Both the position numbers and the translations under genes were made by a program. From Anaerobacillus alkalidiazotrophicus (GTDB lineage Bacteria; Bacillota; Bacilli; Bacillales_H; Anaerobacillaceae): a stretch of 34,905 bases of DNA. The stretch lies in NCBI RefSeq assembly GCF_001866055.1, contig NZ_MLQS01000012.1:1-34905 (forward strand), written 5' to 3'. Shown in pieces: positions 1 through 8,041 of the stretch; positions within the stretch are counted from its first letter, which is position 1, and every line of letters starts with the position of its first letter. Below the pieces are notes generated by a model, which was not told the origin of the DNA, ran no database searches, and saw nothing but the letters and a program-made list of their open reading frames with translations.

Positions 1-344
1 TGGGCCGTGTCTCAGTCCCAGTGTGGCCGATCACCCTCTCAGGTCGGCTACGCATCGTCGCCTTGGTAAGCCGTTACCTTACCAACTAGCTAATGCGACG
101 CGGGCCCATCCTGTAGTGTTAGGTAAAACCCAACTTTTACTTTAGAACCATGAGGCTCCAAAGATTATCCGGTATTAGCTTCGGTTTCCCGAAGTTATCC
201 CAGTCTACAGGGCAGGTTGCCCACGTGTTACTCACCCGTCCGCCGCTAATTTCAGGGAGCAAGCTCCCATCCATTCGCTCGACTTGCATGTATTAGGCAC
301 GCCGCCAGCGTTCGTCCTGAGCCAGGATCAAACTCTCCATAAAA
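1..344 (-). rRNA. 16S ribosomal RNA, 5' portion (partial)
   Basis: The minus strand reads the conserved 16S start (GAGTTTGATCCTGGCTCAG, about 318-336) and continues through well-known helices to the window edge, so only about the first 340 bases of the gene are present. The exact 5' end is estimated from the family, a few bases upstream of TGGAGAGTTTG. The gene is transcribed leftwards out of the window, from promoters at 467-574. In B. subtilis gene order this is the rrnA position, downstream of bofA. Confidence 0.97.
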
Positions 345-466
345 GTGTTTGATAAAGCTCAAAATTTAAATTCATTGACGAGATATTTACTATCTCTTTA
401 ATTCGCTTGGCTGTGTGTTCAGTTTTCAAAGAACAATACTTTCGTCTTTAAAATGACAAGAACTTA

Positions 467-495
467 ACTATATCACTATAATATTTCTTTGTCAA
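467..495 (-). promoter_or_regulatory. rRNA operon promoter P2
   Basis: On the minus strand TTGACA (490-495) is followed after exactly 17 bases by TATAGT (467-472). A boxA-like stretch, TGTTCTTTGAAAAC, follows at about 422-436, as is usual in Bacillus rRNA leaders. The -35 is perfect and the -10 has one mismatch, so this is a strong promoter by inspection. Confidence 0.85.
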
Positions 496-545
496 TCTTT
501 TTTCGCCTGACTTTACTAAATGTACAATCAAACGCGACATGTATT

Positions 546-574
546 ATGATACCACTCAGATAATCAGTTGTCAA
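546..574 (-). promoter_or_regulatory. rRNA operon promoter P1
   Basis: On the minus strand TTGACA (569-574), a 17-base spacer and TATCAT (546-551). With P2 it forms the tandem promoter arrangement typical of rRNA operons. Another TTGACA lies just upstream (585-590), but I see no good -10 at the matching distance. Confidence 0.8.
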
Positions 575-754
575 CAACTTTTTTTGTCAATCTTTGACGA
601 AAAATGGATTTCTGAATGACGTTTTTATAATATACCATGACTCCACAAACTATGCAAGTATTTATTAATATTTTTTATAATAAAAGTACAAATGTCTTAA
701 TCATCGACTTTAAATGTAGTTGCACTTCTTCTAGTAGCGGTCTGAAAGCGACTT

Positions 755-833
755 CGCAGGAGCAATTGTTTTCCGTGCGACGAGTAATCGCAGGAGCAAT
801 TGTTTTCCGTGCGACGAGTAATCGCAGGAGCAA
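755..833 (+). repeat. 34-bp tandem repeat, 2.3 copies
   Basis: A 34-bp unit beginning CGCAGGAGCAATTG occurs at 755-788 and again identically at 789-822, with 11 more bases of a third copy. A related segment, inverted, lies beyond the far end of the gene block (about 34,050-34,078). The adjacent copies have no spacers, so this is not a CRISPR array. The small open frame across it (637-873) is mostly translated repeat and is not called a gene. Confidence 0.85.
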
Positions 834-834
834 A

Positions 835-960
835 GCCGCACGAAGCTATTCAGAGATGTATTTCATGAAGTAATTGAAGTCAGTAGCTTGACTGAAGTGA
901 CCGAGCTCGTAGGCTGCTTGCGCTAGACAGTTTCCAAGTTAGAAATTTATAAATTCTTAC
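835..960. repeat. Copies of two dispersed intergenic repeats
   Basis: Bases 835-895, read on the minus strand (AAGCTACTGACTTCAATTAC...), resemble the 103-bp tandem units at 34,251-34,452. Bases 895-960, also read on the minus strand (AATTTATAAATTTCTAA, then GGAAACTGTCTAGCGC), match 25,381-25,420 closely. Both are intergenic, non-coding and in AT-rich surroundings. The whole 345-997 interval holds only the rRNA promoters and these repeats. Confidence 0.7.
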
Positions 961-964
961 CTTT

Positions 965-995
965 AAAAAAAGACCACGAGTTCTTGACTCGGGCC
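965..995 (-). terminator. Terminator after bofA
   Basis: On the minus strand a stem GGCC-CGAGT / ACTCG-(T)-GGTC with a short CAAGA loop is followed by a run of seven T. It begins within a few bases of the bofA stop codon. Confidence 0.85.
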
Positions 996-997
996 TT

Positions 998-1261
998 CTA
1001 TAAAATTAGATGATCAATCGCGACCAAAACCACTAAACCTGGAATACCTAAAAAGCCTGACACTGATGCTGTGACTAAGTTAATTGGTATCTGATAGTCG
1101 AAAACTGAACCAAAAGCATTTAAAAAGAATAAAAACAATGCACCAATAATTACTTTAATCATTCCTTGTCCAATAAAACGTAACGGTTTAATTGGCGCAC
1201 CTAATATAAGTAATAAAAAAACCATACCACTTAATAAAGCTACAATAATAATTGGATCCAC
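998..1261 (-). CDS. bofA: Inhibitor of pro-sigma-K processing BofA
   Basis: This 87-residue integral membrane protein matches the BofA family in length and in its two hydrophobic blocks (about residues 5-25 and 33-85), including the conserved C-terminal stretch around GFLGIPGLVVL. In B. subtilis BofA sits in the forespore outer membrane with SpoIVFA and holds the SpoIVFB protease inactive until the sigma-K checkpoint is passed. The start is GTG, preceded by AGGAGGGG six bases upstream. Its place between yaaL and an rRNA operon is the B. subtilis arrangement. It probably has its own promoter, because a terminator-like hairpin lies between yaaL and this gene. Its presence implies an endospore former. 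Confidence 0.93.
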   Translation of the reverse strand: MDPIIIVALLSGMVFLLLILGAPIKPLRFIGQGMIKVIIGALFLFFLNAFGSVFDYQIPINLVTASVSGFLGIPGLVVLVAIDHLIL

Positions 1262-1320
1262 AATCTTCCCCTCCTAAACTTTGTGACAAGCTTCTCTACT
1301 ATCATCCTATTCTGAACTAT

Positions 1321-1362
1321 AAAAAAAAGAACATAGGAAATCTTTAATAAGATTTTCCTATG
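1321..1362 (-). terminator. Hairpin overlapping the end of yaaL
   Basis: AACATAGGAAA and TTTCCTATGTT form a stem around an AT-rich loop, and eight T follow on the minus strand. The left arm in the direction of transcription includes the yaaL stop codon. It may work in both directions, as T-rich sequence lies on both sides. Confidence 0.75.
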
Positions 1363-1570
1363 TTTGTTTTCTATACCTTGCTTCTTTTAATAAAAATAAA
1401 TATTTGGCTTCAGTTAATTTAAGGCTAAACAATACTTCCCCAGACGGGTCCAAACTCTTTTTCACTAATTCAGTTTGATTAACAAGATTTACTTTTAACT
1501 CTTCAATACGAGACACTAAACGCTGATCTTCAAGCTTTCTTATTTTCCCTTTCCTCTTAAAAAGCCGCAT
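1358..1570 (-). CDS. yaaL: YaaL family protein (DUF2508-type)
   Basis: A 70-residue, highly charged, mostly helical protein (MRLFKRKGKIRK start) with no signal or membrane segment. Size, charge and position between recR and bofA agree with B. subtilis YaaL, whose function is unknown. An AAAGGGG ribosome site lies seven bases before the ATG. It starts 17 bases after recR and is probably cotranscribed with it. The assignment rests mainly on gene order and general resemblance. Confidence 0.85.
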   Translation of the reverse strand: MRLFKRKGKIRKLEDQRLVSRIEELKVNLVNQTELVKKSLDPSGEVLFSLKLTEAKYLFLLKEARYRKQT

Positions 1571-1587
1571 CTCATTACCCCTTTTTA

Positions 1588-2184
1588 TTATAGTTCTCTT
1601 CTGCCCTCTATTGCTTTTGAAAGTGTAACTTCATCAGCATATTCCAAGTCACCACCAACTGGAAGACCGTGGGCAATTCTAGTCACTTTAATTCCCGTCG
1701 GTTTCACTAGACGAGATATATACATAGCAGTTGCCTCACCCTCAATATTAGGATTTGTAGCTAGGATAATTTCTTGAATCGTATCATCTTGAAGCCTCTT
1801 TAATAGCTCTGGAATTTTAACATCCTCTGGACCAATTCCTTCCATTGGAGATATTGCACCTTGTAGAATATGATATAACCCTCGATATTCCTTCATTTTT
1901 TCCATCGCAATAACATCCTTGGCATCTTGTACAACACAAATAATTGATTTATCTCTTCTTGCATCTTCACAAATATAGCAAGGATCAGTATCAGTAATGT
2001 TATGGCAAACAGAGCAATAAGTAAGATTCCTTTTAGCATTAACTAAAGCTTTTGCAAAATCTAAAACATCATCTTCTTTCATATCTAATACAAAAAAAGC
2101 CAGTCGGGTCGCCGTTTTCGGACCAATTCCTGGCAATCTCATAAATCCTTCAATTAATTTCGATATCGGTTCAGGATATTGCAC
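1588..2184 (-). CDS. recR: Recombination mediator protein RecR
   Basis: RecR acts with RecO (and RecF) to load RecA on gapped DNA coated with single-strand binding protein. At 198 residues the length is exactly that of the family. In order it has a helix-hairpin-helix ([10 protein letters not shown], about 16-25), a four-cysteine zinc site (C57, C60, C69, C72) and a Toprim domain from about residue 80, with [10 protein letters not shown] and the C-terminal [15 protein letters not shown] motif. The ATG follows AGGAGG-rich sequence. In B. subtilis recR lies directly after yaaK; here about 260 bases carrying a dispersed repeat separate them, so recR-yaaL may depend on a separate promoter. Confidence 0.98.
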   Translation of the reverse strand: MQYPEPISKLIEGFMRLPGIGPKTATRLAFFVLDMKEDDVLDFAKALVNAKRNLTYCSVCHNITDTDPCYICEDARRDKSIICVVQDAKDVIAMEKMKEYRGLYHILQGAISPMEGIGPEDVKIPELLKRLQDDTIQEIILATNPNIEGEATAMYISRLVKPTGIKVTRIAHGLPVGGDLEYADEVTLSKAIEGRREL

Positions 2185-2194
2185 GTGTTTTCCT

Positions 2195-2345
2195 CCTAAT
2201 AGAAAAGCGCAAGCGCCTTGATTATGAGCGATAGGTATGAACCCCCTCTGACAGAGGTCATTTCTCGGCTCCCCAGTACTTCCGCGTCTGCAAGCACCGC
2301 TTCGTAGTAGGTTGCCTCAAAGCGAAGTATATATAGTTTCTCAAA
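2195..2345. repeat. Intergenic repeat with AAGCGCAAGCGCCTTG core
   Basis: The stretch starts with AAAAGCGCAAGCGCCTTG (about 2,202-2,220). The same core occurs inverted at about 25,432-25,448, and a degenerate version lies between pdxS and pdxT (about 28,131-28,147). The rest contains short inverted repeats (CCTCTGACAGAGG) and no plausible reading frame. It lies between recR and yaaK, which are adjacent in B. subtilis, so it looks like an inserted non-coding element. Confidence 0.6.
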
Positions 2346-2369
2346 GTAGTATCATTAACTAAAAATCAG

Positions 2370-2434
2370 TAACTTGAGTAAATAAGGGCACTGAAAGCTT
2401 AACAAAAAAGCACACAGCACCCTTACTCAACTAC
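2370..2434 (-). terminator. Large hairpin after yaaK
   Basis: GAGTAAGGGTGCTG and CAGTGCCCTTATTTACTC can pair to form a long stem just after the yaaK stop codon. Several T follow inside the loop rather than after the stem, so termination is plausible but not certain. Confidence 0.5.
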
Positions 2435-2444
2435 AACCATTAGT

Positions 2445-2756
2445 TTAGAATAAACCTGGCATATTCATACCTTTTGTAAATTTACCCATGTCTTGATTAA
2501 TTAAATCATCAACTTTATTTAATGCTTCATTTGTTGCAGCTAAAATCAAATCTTGTAACATTTCAATATCATCTGGATCAACAACTTCTTCTGAAATGAT
2601 TACTTCAAGAATTTTCTTTTCCCCAGAAGCGATGACTTTTACCATTCCACCACCAGCAGTTGCTTCTACCGTTTTTTCTTTAAGTTCTTCTTGAGCCTTA
2701 GCCATTTGTTTTTGTAACTTTTGCATTTGTTTCATCATATTTCCCATGTTTTTCAT
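2445..2756 (-). CDS. yaaK: YbaB/EbfC family nucleoid-associated protein
   Basis: A small DNA-binding protein of the YbaB/EbfC family, which forms homodimers and is encoded next to dnaX and recR in most bacteria. I chose the ATG giving [12 protein letters not shown] (103 residues), because GCGAGG lies eleven bases upstream. A longer frame would need a TTG with no ribosome site. The N-terminal third is a methionine- and glutamine-rich helix, followed by the conserved TAGGGMVKV and [20 protein letters not shown] segments and the C-terminal MNMPGLF typical of Bacillus. The start codon lies 19 bases after the dnaX stop, so the two are one transcript. Confidence 0.95.
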   Translation of the reverse strand: MKNMGNMMKQMQKLQKQMAKAQEELKEKTVEATAGGGMVKVIASGEKKILEVIISEEVVDPDDIEMLQDLILAATNEALNKVDDLINQDMGKFTKGMNMPGLF

Positions 2757-2775
2757 CACTTTTTCCTCGCTTTCA

Positions 2776-4455
2776 TTAATCAATTATTTCAATTAACTCT
2801 GAACCTACTAATTTCATAGCTTCCTCAACAATCGGATCACCATCAGAAGTTGGATCTGCATCACCACGTTGTTCTCTAACAAAATCTTCTTTTATTCCTT
2901 CCCATTGATTCGTTAATATGGTCAAAAATTTAAGTTGATCTGAAAAAACGTTAACTAATATTTGTTCTATCATCTGACGGAATTTCGTATCAACCATATC
3001 TCTATGCATTTCATTTTGAAAAGCAAGTAAGATCATATTTTTAGAAGCTGCAACTGGTTTGCTATCAGACAACCAAGCATGAGCTGGTACACTTTGCTTC
3101 TTAACTAATTCCATTATCTGTCCCCAACTACTAGTTATACGCTGCAAATCTTGTTTTGAAGCTTGTTTAAGCATTTCTTTTATTTGATTTGAACTAACAC
3201 TACTCCTAGCACCGCCTCTGAATTGACCTTGATTTTTCTTTGGTTTTTCTTGCGACTGGTTGGAGTGCGTTTGAGGTAGAGTATGAATATTCGCTAATTG
3301 TTTTTCTAAAAACTCAACTTTTTTCACTAATAGTTGGTAGTCTTCACCTTTTGCTTCATTTACCTCAATTTGAGTATTACAAATCTTCACAATTGCAACT
3401 TCAATAAAAATTTTAGGGTGACTCGACCACTTCATATCTTGAAGGATTTCATTTAAAATTTGAATGGTTTGATAAATCCAACTCGTAGAAGTTTTTTCAC
3501 TAATATTAAGGAACTGATCATCTACCGACACTCTTTCAAGCACATCACTAAGCTGAGGTGCGGTTTTATGCAATAACATATCTCGATAAAAGAAGATAAA
3601 ATCTTCAATAAACCGAGTTGGATCTTTTCCAGCAGATACAAGTTTATCAACAGAATTTAATGCTTTTACTACATCAGCTGTAACTAGAGCGTCTGCCACT
3701 TCCATCAAAAGTCCTTGAGAAACCGCGCCCGTTATTGTAAGTATATCCTCCAACAAAACTTCTTCATCACAATAAGAGATCGCTTGGTCCAATAAACTCA
3801 ATGCATCCCTCATACCACCTTCAGATACTCTAGCGATCATCGACAAGGCATCTTGATTAACGTTAGTGTCATAATGACTTAAAATAAATTGCATTCGATT
3901 AATCATAGATTCACTTGTGATTCTTTTAAAATCAAATCGCTGACACCTAGAAATGATTGTTAAAGGAATTTTATGTGGCTCTGTTGTAGCTAAAATAAAT
4001 ATAACGTGTTTCGGAGGTTCTTCTAACGTTTTTAACAGAGCATTAAATGCTCCGGTAGATAACATGTGGACTTCATCAATAATATATACCTTATAACGAA
4101 TACCACTACTTGGAGCAAACTTAACTTTGTCTCGAATATCTCTAATCTCGTCTACTCCATTATTTGATGCAGCATCAATTTCAATAACATCAACAATAGA
4201 ACCGTCTGAGATACCAATACAAGCTTCACATTCATTACAAGGTTCATCAACAGGTGCACATTGACAATTAACCGCTTTAGCGATAATTTTAGCAGCACTA
4301 GTTTTCCCTGTTCCCCTAGGTCCTGTAAAAAGATACGCATGCGATAATTTCTCTTGAATGAGTGCATTTTTTATTGTTTTGGTAATATGCTCTTGACCAA
4401 CTACATCACTAAGTTGCTTCGGACGCCACACTCGATATAATGCTTGATAGCTCAT
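2776..4455 (-). CDS. dnaX: DNA polymerase III subunit gamma/tau
   Basis: The clamp-loader ATPase that loads the sliding clamp and ties the replicative polymerases together. At 559 residues it is close to B. subtilis DnaX (about 560). It shows a Walker A (GPRGTGKT, 45-52), a zinc module (C64, C73, C76, C79), a Walker B (IIDEVHMLS, about 125-133), a sensor segment ([20 protein letters not shown]) and a variable tau-like C-terminus after a Q/N/K-rich linker near residue 400. An AAAAAA stretch occurs in the linker, but its phase does not fit the A-AAA-AAG shift site, so I see no evidence for a programmed gamma product. GGGAGG precedes the ATG and a good promoter lies 34-62 bases upstream. Confidence 0.98.
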   Translation of the reverse strand: MSYQALYRVWRPKQLSDVVGQEHITKTIKNALIQEKLSHAYLFTGPRGTGKTSAAKIIAKAVNCQCAPVDEPCNECEACIGISDGSIVDVIEIDAASNNGVDEIRDIRDKVKFAPSSGIRYKVYIIDEVHMLSTGAFNALLKTLEEPPKHVIFILATTEPHKIPLTIISRCQRFDFKRITSESMINRMQFILSHYDTNVNQDALSMIARVSEGGMRDALSLLDQAISYCDEEVLLEDILTITGAVSQGLLMEVADALVTADVVKALNSVDKLVSAGKDPTRFIEDFIFFYRDMLLHKTAPQLSDVLERVSVDDQFLNISEKTSTSWIYQTIQILNEILQDMKWSSHPKIFIEVAIVKICNTQIEVNEAKGEDYQLLVKKVEFLEKQLANIHTLPQTHSNQSQEKPKKNQGQFRGGARSSVSSNQIKEMLKQASKQDLQRITSSWGQIMELVKKQSVPAHAWLSDSKPVAASKNMILLAFQNEMHRDMVDTKFRQMIEQILVNVFSDQLKFLTILTNQWEGIKEDFVREQRGDADPTSDGDPIVEEAMKLVGSELIEIID

Positions 4456-4488
4456 TTGTTCACCTCCCGGGGAACTTCACTAGTAAAT

Positions 4489-4517
4489 ATTATACCTTTT
4501 CAATTGATAGATTTCAA
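4489..4517 (-). promoter_or_regulatory. dnaX promoter
   Basis: Minus-strand TTGAAA (4,512-4,517), a 17-base spacer and a perfect TATAAT (4,489-4,494), placed between the SRP RNA terminator and dnaX. This suggests dnaX-yaaK is transcribed separately from scr. Confidence 0.7.
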
Positions 4518-4732
4518 AGTGTATATAATGTCGATTAAAACACTTTCGTGATAATTAGAATTATGTTTGATTTAAACTTCATAATACGGTAACTTTCTTC
4601 TTCGCTTTTAAAATTCTCAAGATGTAAGGAAGCGATATAATGAAATATACACAACATAAAAACAGTTGTGATTTTAATGTTTTCCATAAATAAAGTTTTG
4701 CCCTCAGCGTAATCATTAACTTGAAGACAATA

Positions 4733-4765
4733 AAAGGAGCAATTCTCGTGTGAGAACTGCTCCTT
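4733..4765 (-). terminator. Terminator of the SRP RNA gene
   Basis: On the minus strand GGAGCAGTTCTC and GAGAATTGCTCC form a 12-bp stem with one G-U pair and a CACAC-type loop, followed by TTTTATTG. It lies just after the 3' end of the SRP RNA. Confidence 0.85.
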
Positions 4766-4777
4766 TATAAATTTACT

Positions 4778-5046
4778 GCCGTGCACCTTCCTTTGATCAA
4801 GTTACCCCAGGCGTTACCTAAGCAGTTAGCTCGATTCAGGCGACTCTACGGCACACAGAAGGGGCCACTTACTGCTGCTTCCTTCCGGACCTGACAGGGT
4901 TCATGGGTTTCCGTTGCGTAGAACCCAAATGTCAACACCACTTACTTAGGGCAGACCCCACGATAACAAGACCTAGGGAAGGGATTCCGTCTCGCTATAG
5001 CGGATTGCGAGTACAGGGCACCGCTACCTCCCCACCTAGCACGACA
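4778..5046 (-). ncRNA. scr: Signal recognition particle RNA (scRNA, Bacillus long type)
   Basis: The minus strand has the universal SRP apical motif GTCCGGAAGGAAGCAGCAG (about 4,872-4,890) and the Bacillus-type 5' domain (GTGCTAGGTGGGGAGGTAGC near 5,020-5,043), giving a roughly 270-nt RNA with an Alu-like domain rather than the short 4.5S form. It pairs with Ffh to target membrane and secreted proteins. Ends are estimated by likeness to B. subtilis scRNA. As in B. subtilis it lies between tadA and dnaX. The promoter predicts a start near 5,084, so a 5' extension is probably removed by processing, as known for the B. subtilis precursor. Confidence 0.95.
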
Positions 5047-5090
5047 AATTTATAAACTTTTTTATACGCCATTTGTTTGACGCATAATTT

Positions 5091-5119
5091 AGTATAGACG
5101 TTTTCATAAAAAAAAGCAA
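5091..5119 (-). promoter_or_regulatory. SRP RNA promoter
   Basis: Minus-strand TTGCTT (5,114-5,119), a 17-base spacer rich in T/A and TATACT (5,091-5,096). The predicted start is about 38 bases before the mature RNA. Confidence 0.7.
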
Positions 5120-5242
5120 GTGAACAAGTAGACTTGTTTTAGGAAAGATAGTTAAATTGAGGAAAAATATATATTTTAAAGCTTTTACATAATACGTTCA
5201 ATTTGACCTTTCTTCGTACAGAATAAGCTTCTTACTTATTTT

Positions 5243-5707
5243 TTATTTTCTTTTCCTTAACTTTCTAAAAAAGTTAGTCAACCTTTGACCACATTCTTGT
5301 TCTAATACACCTTTTTCAACCACACACTGATGATTAAAACGTTCCTCATTTAAAAGATTAAAAATCGTTCCTGCACAACCACCTTTTGGGTCACTCGCAC
5401 CATAAACAACCCGCTCAACTCTTGATTGAACAATAGCCCCAGCACACATTGGACAAGGCTCTAATGTTACATATAAAGTACAACCCGTTAAACGCCATGT
5501 ACCCAACACTCGACAAGCTTCATCTATCGCTAATAACTCTGCATGAGCAATAGCCCTCTGGTCAATCTCACGTCTATTGTAACCAGTGGCAATAATCATT
5601 CCATCTTTAACTACCACAGCACCAATTGGTACCTCATCTATATCTTCAGCTTGTTGAGCAACCTCAAGCGCCTTCCTCATAAAAAATATATCTTCGTCTG
5701 CAAACAC
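5243..5707 (-). CDS. tadA: tRNA-specific adenosine deaminase TadA
   Basis: Converts A34 to inosine in the tRNA-Arg(ACG) anticodon. The 154-residue protein shows the zinc deaminase signature in order: HAE (H55, A56, E57, with the catalytic glutamate) and PCPMC (about 84-88, zinc cysteines), within the LYVTLEPCPMCAGAIV and DPKGGCAGTIFNLL segments typical of TadA. The start is GTG with GGAGG seven bases upstream. Its place before scr and dnaX is the B. subtilis order. It marks the conserved edge next to the inserted ccm/nrf block: in B. subtilis the next genes upstream would be yaaI, yaaH, dgk and dck, none of which is here. Confidence 0.97.
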   Translation of the reverse strand: MFADEDIFFMRKALEVAQQAEDIDEVPIGAVVVKDGMIIATGYNRREIDQRAIAHAELLAIDEACRVLGTWRLTGCTLYVTLEPCPMCAGAIVQSRVERVVYGASDPKGGCAGTIFNLLNEERFNHQCVVEKGVLEQECGQRLTNFFRKLRKRK

Positions 5708-5876
5708 TTCTTGGCCTCCACTTCATGATCATACTTCCAATGCTATACCTTCATACCATAATGAAAATGCATAATGTTAATTTCATTAAACAACTATCAA
5801 CTTTATTTGACATTACTCGTTTATAAATGCTGAGTATGACTTATTTAGAAAAAACTCTTTTATTAGTATAAACAAA

Positions 5877-5900
5877 AAGAGACCGTAACGGTCCCTTTTT
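5877..5900 (-). terminator. Terminator of the ccm operon
   Basis: On the minus strand GGGACCG-TTA-CGGTCTC forms a 7-bp stem followed by TTTTTG, starting 15 bases after the stop of the ccmG-like gene. The 5,708-5,876 spacer before tadA holds nothing else I can identify. Confidence 0.85.
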
Positions 5901-5910
5901 AAATTATAAA

Positions 5911-6429
5911 TTACCTTAAGCCTTGTAATTCCCTTAGTTTAACACCTAAAAAGTCTCGGTTTACCCCTCCAATGAAATGTTCAACAATGATACCTTCTTC
6001 GTTAATCATAATTGTCTCAGGTTGTCCAAGTGCACCAAAACGTCTCGATACATGATTGTTAAAGTCAAGAATGTACGTTTTGTTTGAATTTTTTTCTTCA
6101 ACATACCTTTTTACAGTGTTTAAAGGCTCTCCTTTAACAACGATAAATAAGTTCATCTCATCCTTAAATTCTTCGTTAAACTTTTCAAGTTCAGGTGCTT
6201 CAGCAACACAGGAAACACACCATGTAGCGAAGAAGTTTAAAATAACAATTTCACCACGGTAATCAGAAAGTCGATGGGTATTACCGTCTAAATCTTGTAA
6301 TTCGAAATCGTATGCCTCTTCACCAATACCTACAGTATTACCAACTGATCGTAAACCTAAGACCATGGTGGCTAGCATCGCAATAACAAAAACTAAAACG
6401 ATCATCTGTACTACTTTTGTTTTTTTCAT
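5911..6429 (-). CDS. ccmG: Membrane-anchored thiol-disulfide oxidoreductase, CcmG/ResA type
   Basis: A thioredoxin-fold protein held by one N-terminal membrane helix (about residues 7-26) and facing outwards. It has the active site WCVSC (about 69-73) and the cis-proline segment GQPET (about 135-139). In Ccm systems CcmG reduces the apocytochrome haem-binding cysteines, and ResA does the same job in Bacillus. The WCxxC lacks the usual central proline (WCxPC), which may alter redox potential. The ATG at 6,429 is chosen because GGCGGTGG lies seven bases before it; a TTG two codons earlier has poorer spacing. It is the last gene of the ccm operon, 40 bases after ccmD, and is followed by a terminator. 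ResA-like is an alternative name; the operon favours CcmG. Confidence 0.88.
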   Translation of the reverse strand: MKKTKVVQMIVLVFVIAMLATMVLGLRSVGNTVGIGEEAYDFELQDLDGNTHRLSDYRGEIVILNFFATWCVSCVAEAPELEKFNEEFKDEMNLFIVVKGEPLNTVKRYVEEKNSNKTYILDFNNHVSRRFGALGQPETIMINEEGIIVEHFIGGVNRDFLGVKLRELQGLR

Positions 6430-6469
6430 TAACAAACCACCGCCTTGTTCACTTGAGGTTGTAAAACAA

Positions 6470-6598
6470 TCACTTTTTTTCTAACTCTTGTAGAAATTTC
6501 AGTTGCTTTGCAATATCACTCTGACGTTTACCAAGAGTAAAAATATATCCTGCTAACAATAACCAAATAACTGAATAAGCCGCAAATAAGTATGCCAT
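6470..6598 (-). CDS. ccmD: CcmD-like small membrane protein (42 residues)
   Basis: A short frame starting ATGGCATAC and encoding MAYLFAAYSVIWLLLAGYIF followed by a charged tail rich in K, Q and E. One membrane helix with a cytoplasmic basic/coiled tail is the CcmD pattern; CcmD ties CcmE to the CcmABC complex and helps release holo-CcmE. An AAAGGGGG ribosome site lies about eight bases before the ATG. It follows ccmC by 15 bases and precedes ccmG, exactly where ccmD usually lies. The protein is too short for a confident family match by eye, but position, size and topology agree. Confidence 0.85.
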   Translation of the reverse strand: MAYLFAAYSVIWLLLAGYIFTLGKRQSDIAKQLKFLQELEKK

Positions 6599-6613
6599 AT
6601 CAAATATCCCCCT

Positions 6614-7351
6614 TTAACCAAGCATCTTTTCTTGCATACGTTCTTTTATACGATCTGCATGAATTTTAAGTTTTTCAATATAGACTCCTTTTTGTAAGAG
6701 CACAAAATATAACACTGTCATTGTGAAGACTGAGAAAATAAGAGCAAATAGCATTGATGGTTCAATTCCACCGCCGACCTCATTCGCTCCTTCACCAAAA
6801 ACTACAGGATGAAGTCTCGAATTCCACCACCGAATTGACATAAATACAATTGGTACATTAATAACGCTTATGATACCAAACACGGAAGCAAGACGGGCTT
6901 TCTTTTCCCAAGGACCTTCCATTTTTCTAATCATAATGTAAGCAATATACATAAAAAACATGATTAAAGTAGTCGTCAGTCTTGGCTCCCAACTCCACCA
7001 AGCGTTCCAAGAAGACCGTCCCCATATTGGACCAGTTGTTAAGACAATAGCTGTATAGACAACCCCAATTTCTGCAGAGACACCTGCGTATAAATCAAAT
7101 ATTCTGTTTCGTTTAATTAGATACAGAATACTAAACAAAGCTACAACGAAAAAGGAGAAGAAAGCAACCCAAGCAGAGGCTACATGGAAATAAAATATTT
7201 TCTGTACGACACCCATCACAGCTTCAACAGGAGTCCAAACAAATGCTAAATATAAGGCCACAACCATCATCGGAATAGAAATATAAAACAAAATTTTATA
7301 CGAAAGGGTTTCTTTTGGGATATCAGTTAAGTCCCCACTTTTACTATTCAT
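6614..7351 (-). CDS. ccmC: Haem transport/handling protein CcmC
   Basis: A 245-residue, six-helix membrane protein of the haem-handling family. It has the tryptophan-rich external loop W110-GRSSWNAWWSWEPRLT with two flanking external histidines, H56 (FYFHVASAW) and H181 (RLHPVVF), matching the two haem-ligating histidines of CcmC. In System I CcmC places haem on CcmE outside the membrane. The ribosome site GGAGGTG lies inside the last codons of ccmB, only 6 bases away, so translation is coupled. The sequence reads W-SWEPR where many family members have WD; this is usual for CcmC as opposed to CcmF. Confidence 0.96.
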   Translation of the reverse strand: MNSKSGDLTDIPKETLSYKILFYISIPMMVVALYLAFVWTPVEAVMGVVQKIFYFHVASAWVAFFSFFVVALFSILYLIKRNRIFDLYAGVSAEIGVVYTAIVLTTGPIWGRSSWNAWWSWEPRLTTTLIMFFMYIAYIMIRKMEGPWEKKARLASVFGIISVINVPIVFMSIRWWNSRLHPVVFGEGANEVGGGIEPSMLFALIFSVFTMTVLYFVLLQKGVYIEKLKIHADRIKERMQEKMLG

Positions 7352-7357
7352 ACCCTT

Positions 7358-8041
7358 TTACACCTCCAACACGTATTCAAAAAGAATTAAACATAATACA
7401 AAAAAGAGTAAATTATAAACTCCCATTAACTGCATCCAAGAAATTGCACTTGATAGTTGCTCTATATCTATTAATAGAATTCTTGTCGCTTGAACAGCCG
7501 CTATAATAAGCGGACTTACAATAGGAAACAGTAAAATCGGTAAAAGCATTTCACTGCTTCTAGAATTAGCTGCTAGCCCAGCTAAAAATGTGCCTACACT
7601 AATAAACCCAAATGTACCTAAAAAAACTACTCCTACAAACAAAGCTAAGTTCCCAACAAAGCGGAAATCAAATAATAAAAATAATACCGGAATTGAAATA
7701 AGTTGAACTAACAATACGAAAACAAAATTAGCTAAAACTTTTCCTAAGTAAATACTAGAAGGATCAGTTGGTGAAACAATCATTCCGTAAAGATTGTCGT
7801 TTTTTGTTTCAGACAAAAAGGAACGATTTAAACCTAGAATAGCTGCAAAAATAGTAATAACCCAAATCAGTCCAGGAATGATGGCACGAACAGCATTATT
7901 TGATGGATCAAAAGCAAAACTGAAGGTTACAATAACAAGCCCAGAAAATATGAGCATTGTTGAGACCACTTGCTTTGTTTTCCATTCAGAATAAAGATCT
8001 TTCCCAGCAATAATGAAAGCTGCTCTGAATAAATTGTTCAT
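7358..8041 (-). CDS. ccmB: Haem exporter permease subunit CcmB
   Basis: A 227-residue protein with about six hydrophobic segments and the conserved central part around GLIWVITIFAAILGLNRSF and SPTDPSSIYLGK, which is characteristic of CcmB. It is the membrane partner of the CcmA ATPase. The CcmABCD complex forms and releases holo-CcmE using ATP. Its ATG overlaps the ccmA stop codon by four bases (ATGA), a sign of coupled translation. The length is normal for the family. Confidence 0.95.
   Translation of the reverse strand: MNNLFRAAFIIAGKDLYSEWKTKQVVSTMLIFSGLVIVTFSFAFDPSNNAVRAIIPGLIWVITIFAAILGLNRSFLSETKNDNLYGMIVSPTDPSSIYLGKVLANFVFVLLVQLISIPVLFLLFDFRFVGNLALFVGVVFLGTFGFISVGTFLAGLAANSRSSEMLLPILLFPIVSPLIIAAVQATRILLIDIEQLSSAISWMQLMGVYNLLFFVLCLILFEYVLEV

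Noticed and set aside
755..833. Possible CRISPR array
   Set aside because: The 34-bp copies are directly adjacent without unique spacers, and there are no cas genes in the window.
637..873. A 78-codon plus-strand open frame
   Set aside because: Most of it is the 34-bp tandem repeat and a dispersed repeat; there is no ribosome site and no family resemblance.
3300..3330. Possible programmed frameshift site in dnaX (AAAAAAG)
   Set aside because: The A6 run is read as AAA-AAA-G, not in the A-AAA-AAG phase needed for tandem slippage, and I see no supporting stem or upstream Shine-Dalgarno stimulator.
4535..4786. An 83-codon minus-strand frame between the SRP RNA and dnaX
   Set aside because: It overlaps the SRP RNA 3' end, its terminator and the dnaX promoter, and has no ribosome site.
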